Assembly: GCA_030624355.1 (NCBI GenBank)
Contig: JAUXKG010000120.1
Span: 1-7,236 of the forward strand
DNA from: Acidobacteriota bacterium
GTDB lineage: Bacteria > Acidobacteriota > UBA6911 > RPQK01 > JADFOI01
Reading direction: 5' to 3'
DNA length: 7,236 nucleotides
This document shows positions 4,730 to 7,236 of the stretch, piece by piece. The translations under genes and the position numbers were made by a program. The notes under the pieces were generated by a model that was not told where the DNA came from, did not search any database, and saw nothing but the letters and a program-made list of their open reading frames with translations. Numbering within the stretch: the stretch's first letter is position 1; each line of letters starts with the position of its first letter.

Positions 4730-7153
4730 TCAGTGGACACCGGGTCGATCTCCCTCGTCGATCTTCTGAGGGAGTTGCTGTTTTTCCAAGAATTCGTCGC
4801 CGTCTTTCTGGCCGACAGGTCTTTCCAGGGCGATCTTCAAAACCTCATCCATGGTTTCGACAAGATGTATCTTAACACTTTCCAGAACGGACTCGGGAAT
4901 ATCCTTTAAATCCTTCTCATTTTCCTCGGGGATTATGATTTCTTCGATCTCGGCACGTCGGGCTGCCAGGATTTTTTCCTTGAGGCCGCCGATAGCAAGC
5001 ACCTTGCCCCGCAAGGTAATCTCACCCGTCATAGCCACGTCACAGCGAACCGGAATCCCGGTCAAGGCGGAAACGATGGACGTCCCCATGGTGATTCCCG
5101 CTGAGGGCCCGTCCTTGGGTATGGCACCCTCCGGAACGTGGACATGCATATCCAGAAGCTTGTGGAAATCTTTCTCCAGCCCGTACCGGGCACTGTGGGA
5201 ACGCACGAAGGAGAGAGCGGCTTTGGCCGACTCCTGCATGACGTCTCCAAGTTTCCCGGTCAACAACAGGTCTCCTTTGCCTTCCATGGTGGTGGCCTCA
5301 GTCTGAAGGACTTCTCCTCCCACTTCTGTCCAGGCCAATCCGGTGGCCAGCCCGACCTCATTGGATTTAGCAGCCAGTTGCTTGCGAAACTTCTGAACCC
5401 CCAGAAGCTCCTGGACCTTCTCAGCATTAATGACGGTCTGGCCAAAATGCTCCTTGTTGGATCTGGCAGTTACCACTTTCCGCGCTATTTTCCGGCACAC
5501 GCTGGCGATTTCACGCTCCAGATTGCGAACGCCCGACTCACGCGTATAACTGCGAATGATTTCGTATATCCCTTCATCGGTGAACTCAATGAACTTCGGT
5601 TTCAAACCCTGCTGCTTCACCTGCTTGCTCACCAGATACTGCTGAGCAATGTTCAGTTTCTCCAACTCCGTATAGCCGGAAATATGGATGACTTCCATGC
5701 GGTCCTGCAGCGGGCGTGGAATCGTGTGAAGCACGTTGCCGGTGCAGATGAACATGACGTTAGACAGATCGAATTCGGTATCCAGATAGTGATCAACAAA
5801 ATTTTTGTTGTGTTCCGGATCCAGGACTTCCATCAGAGCGGCTGACGGGTCACCCCGAAAGTCCATACTCATTTTGTCGACCTCATCCATCAGAAAAACC
5901 GGATTCTTGGTTCCCGCTTTTTTCATCATCTGAATGATCTGTCCCGGCAGGGCGCCGATGTAGGTTCGGCGGTGACCTCGAATCTCAGCCTCATCGCGAA
6001 CTCCACCCAGAGAGAGTCTCACAAATTTGCGTCCGGTGGCTCGCGCGATGGAACGTCCCAGAGAAGTTTTACCGACCCCAGGCGGGCCTATGAAACAGAG
6101 AATCGATCCTTGCTGGGTCTTCGATGATAGCTGACGTACGGCCAAAAACTCCAGAATGCGTTCCTTGACCTTCTCCAGCCCATAGTGGTCCTCATCCAGG
6201 ATCTGCTCGGCTCGGCTGATGGACTTGATCTCGCGGCTCTTCTTACTCCAGGGCATGGCAAGCAACCAATCAATATAGGTGCGACTTACCGTTGTTTCAG
6301 CGCTCATGGGAGGCATCTGCTCCAGACGCTGAATTTCGCTCATGACCTTCTCGTTGGCGTCCTCGGTCAGATCCGCTTCCTCCGCCTTCTTCTTTAATTC
6401 CTCAATCTCATCCTTTTCACTTCGGCCCAGCTCACCCTGGATGGCCTTGATCTTTTCATTGAGGTAGTACTCGCGTTGAGCCTTCTCCATCCCGCGGCGC
6501 ACTCGTCCCTGGATCGATTTGTCCATCTTGATCTTTTCAATCTCGATCTCGATGAACTCACAAATCTTCTTCATGCCCTCCACGGGATCCGAGATCTCTA
6601 GCAAAGACTGCTTCTCTTCGACAGAAATCGGCAAATTGGCAGCAATCGTGTCCGCCAGGCGCTCAGCATCGGCCGTTCGGGCCGCCTGAACGATTGTTTC
6701 ATAGTTGACGTTGGGATTGAGTTTTGCGAACTCCTCAAAAAGAGCCGTCAGTTTCTTGTTCAACAAATTGATCTTGGCTTGAGAGATCTTGGCCATCGGT
6801 TCGAACTTCACTTCGGCCTGGAGGCACCCATTGATTTCCTCCACTCGAACCGTCCTGGCCCGCCGCAAGCCTTCCACCAGGACCTTGATGTTCCCATCAG
6901 GAAGTTTCAGGCTCTGGACGATGTTGGCCACCGTGCCGACTTCATATATGTCGTCCGCCTCAGGTTCATCCTGGGAAGCATCCCGCTGGGTGGCCAGATA
7001 GATCTTCTTGTCCAACTGCAGGGCCTTGTCCAATGCCTGCACCGATGACTGGCGACCGATGACAAAAGGCACCATCATGTAAGGGAACACCACGACGTCC
7101 CGTATGGGAACCATGGGGTAGATTTGCGTCACTTTTTCGTCGAATTCACTCAT
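4730..7153 (-). CDS. lon: ATP-dependent endopeptidase Lon (LonA type)
   Basis: Lon is a cytoplasmic hexameric AAA+ protease that degrades misfolded and short-lived regulatory proteins. At 807 residues it has the usual LonA length and layout. The N-terminal substrate-recognition domain (about 10-205, starting YPMVPIRDVVVFPYM) is followed by a charged, probably coiled-coil stretch (about 205-280) and the AAA+ module. That module has Walker A GPPGVGKT (356-363), Walker B VFLMDE (419-424), sensor-1 TGN (471-473), an arginine-finger candidate R485 and sensor-2 GVRNLER (541-547). The S16 protease domain ends the protein, with PKDGPSAG carrying catalytic Ser684 and GGLKEK carrying Lys727, the Ser-Lys dyad. 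The ATG at 7151-7153 gives the expected N-terminus, although no strong Shine-Dalgarno sequence is visible. The last 25 or so residues are a charged tail of no recognised function. It is the first gene of the lon-engB-rho run. Confidence 0.98.
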   Translation of the reverse strand: MSEFDEKVTQIYPMVPIRDVVVFPYMMVPFVIGRQSSVQALDKALQLDKKIYLATQRDASQDEPEADDIYEVGTVANIVQSLKLPDGNIKVLVEGLRRARTVRVEEINGCLQAEVKFEPMAKISQAKINLLNKKLTALFEEFAKLNPNVNYETIVQAARTADAERLADTIAANLPISVEEKQSLLEISDPVEGMKKICEFIEIEIEKIKMDKSIQGRVRRGMEKAQREYYLNEKIKAIQGELGRSEKDEIEELKKKAEEADLTEDANEKVMSEIQRLEQMPPMSAETTVSRTYIDWLLAMPWSKKSREIKSISRAEQILDEDHYGLEKVKERILEFLAVRQLSSKTQQGSILCFIGPPGVGKTSLGRSIARATGRKFVRLSLGGVRDEAEIRGHRRTYIGALPGQIIQMMKKAGTKNPVFLMDEVDKMSMDFRGDPSAALMEVLDPEHNKNFVDHYLDTEFDLSNVMFICTGNVLHTIPRPLQDRMEVIHISGYTELEKLNIAQQYLVSKQVKQQGLKPKFIEFTDEGIYEIIRSYTRESGVRNLEREIASVCRKIARKVVTARSNKEHFGQTVINAEKVQELLGVQKFRKQLAAKSNEVGLATGLAWTEVGGEVLQTEATTMEGKGDLLLTGKLGDVMQESAKAALSFVRSHSARYGLEKDFHKLLDMHVHVPEGAIPKDGPSAGITMGTSIVSALTGIPVRCDVAMTGEITLRGKVLAIGGLKEKILAARRAEIEEIIIPEENEKDLKDIPESVLESVKIHLVETMDEVLKIALERPVGQKDGDEFLEKQQLPQKIDEGDRPGVH

Positions 7154-7185
7154 AATCGGAAAACCAGCTTGTCTGTCTCTTCTAA

Positions 7186-7214
7186 TAGATACACTTTCAG
7201 CCTCAACGTTTCAA
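7186..7214 (-). promoter_or_regulatory. weak candidate promoter of lon
   Basis: On the minus strand TTGAAA (7209-7214) matches five of six -35 positions and lies 17 bp before TATCTA (7186-7191), which matches the -10 consensus at only three positions. A shifted TATTAG fits the -10 better but leaves a 21-bp spacer. The remaining upstream DNA is cut by the window edge, so the true promoter may lie outside. No CIRCE-like heat-shock operator is visible in these 83 bp. Confidence 0.25.
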
Positions 7215-7236
7215 ACCTTAGGGAATCTACTGTTTC

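Noticed and set aside
5138..5845. Plus-strand open frame (235 codons) antisense to lon
   Set aside because: It is entirely inside lon, its composition is that of a reverse-strand shadow, and it has no motif or ribosome binding site.

Overview
The window is a bacterial chromosomal segment with every convincing gene on the minus strand. Read in transcription order, from high to low coordinate, it holds lon (ATP-dependent protease), engB/ysxC (ribosome-assembly GTPase), rho (termination factor), trpE and trpG (the two anthranilate synthase subunits), and the first 34 codons of trpD, cut by the window edge. All are core genes with intact motifs. Neighbouring lon and engB is a widespread bacterial arrangement. 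The protein style and the intergenic heptad and 'ACACGGATT' repeats would fit a repeat-rich lineage such as Acidobacteriota or a deltaproteobacterium-like group, but the taxon cannot be fixed from this sequence.

From 7236 to 2584 lies a proteostasis and RNA block. lon is followed by a gap of about 220 bp with no recognisable gene, then engB. rho follows only 3 bp after engB, and its ribosome binding site lies inside the last engB codons, so the two are probably translationally coupled. No hairpin-plus-T-tract terminator follows rho. Its downstream RNA is instead C-rich and G-poor and consists largely of short tandem repeats, as a rut site would.

From 2400 to 2207 lies the control region of the trp operon. 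It has a near-consensus sigma70-type promoter, a short leader ORF (MMIDGFFWQSK) with one Trp codon, and a strong intrinsic terminator hairpin ending 12 nt before the trpE ATG. Together these look like a transcription attenuator. trpE, trpG and trpD then make anthranilate from chorismate and couple it to phosphoribosyl pyrophosphate.

The least ordinary part is the repeats. Two related blocks of about 45 bp, in opposite orientation, lie near the two ends of the trpE-trpG unit. One has overrun the 3' end of trpG and supplies its last residues and stop codon. Separate heptad arrays lie in the trpG-trpD gap and just after rho. No undescribed multi-gene system, mobile element, CRISPR array, tRNA or rRNA was found.
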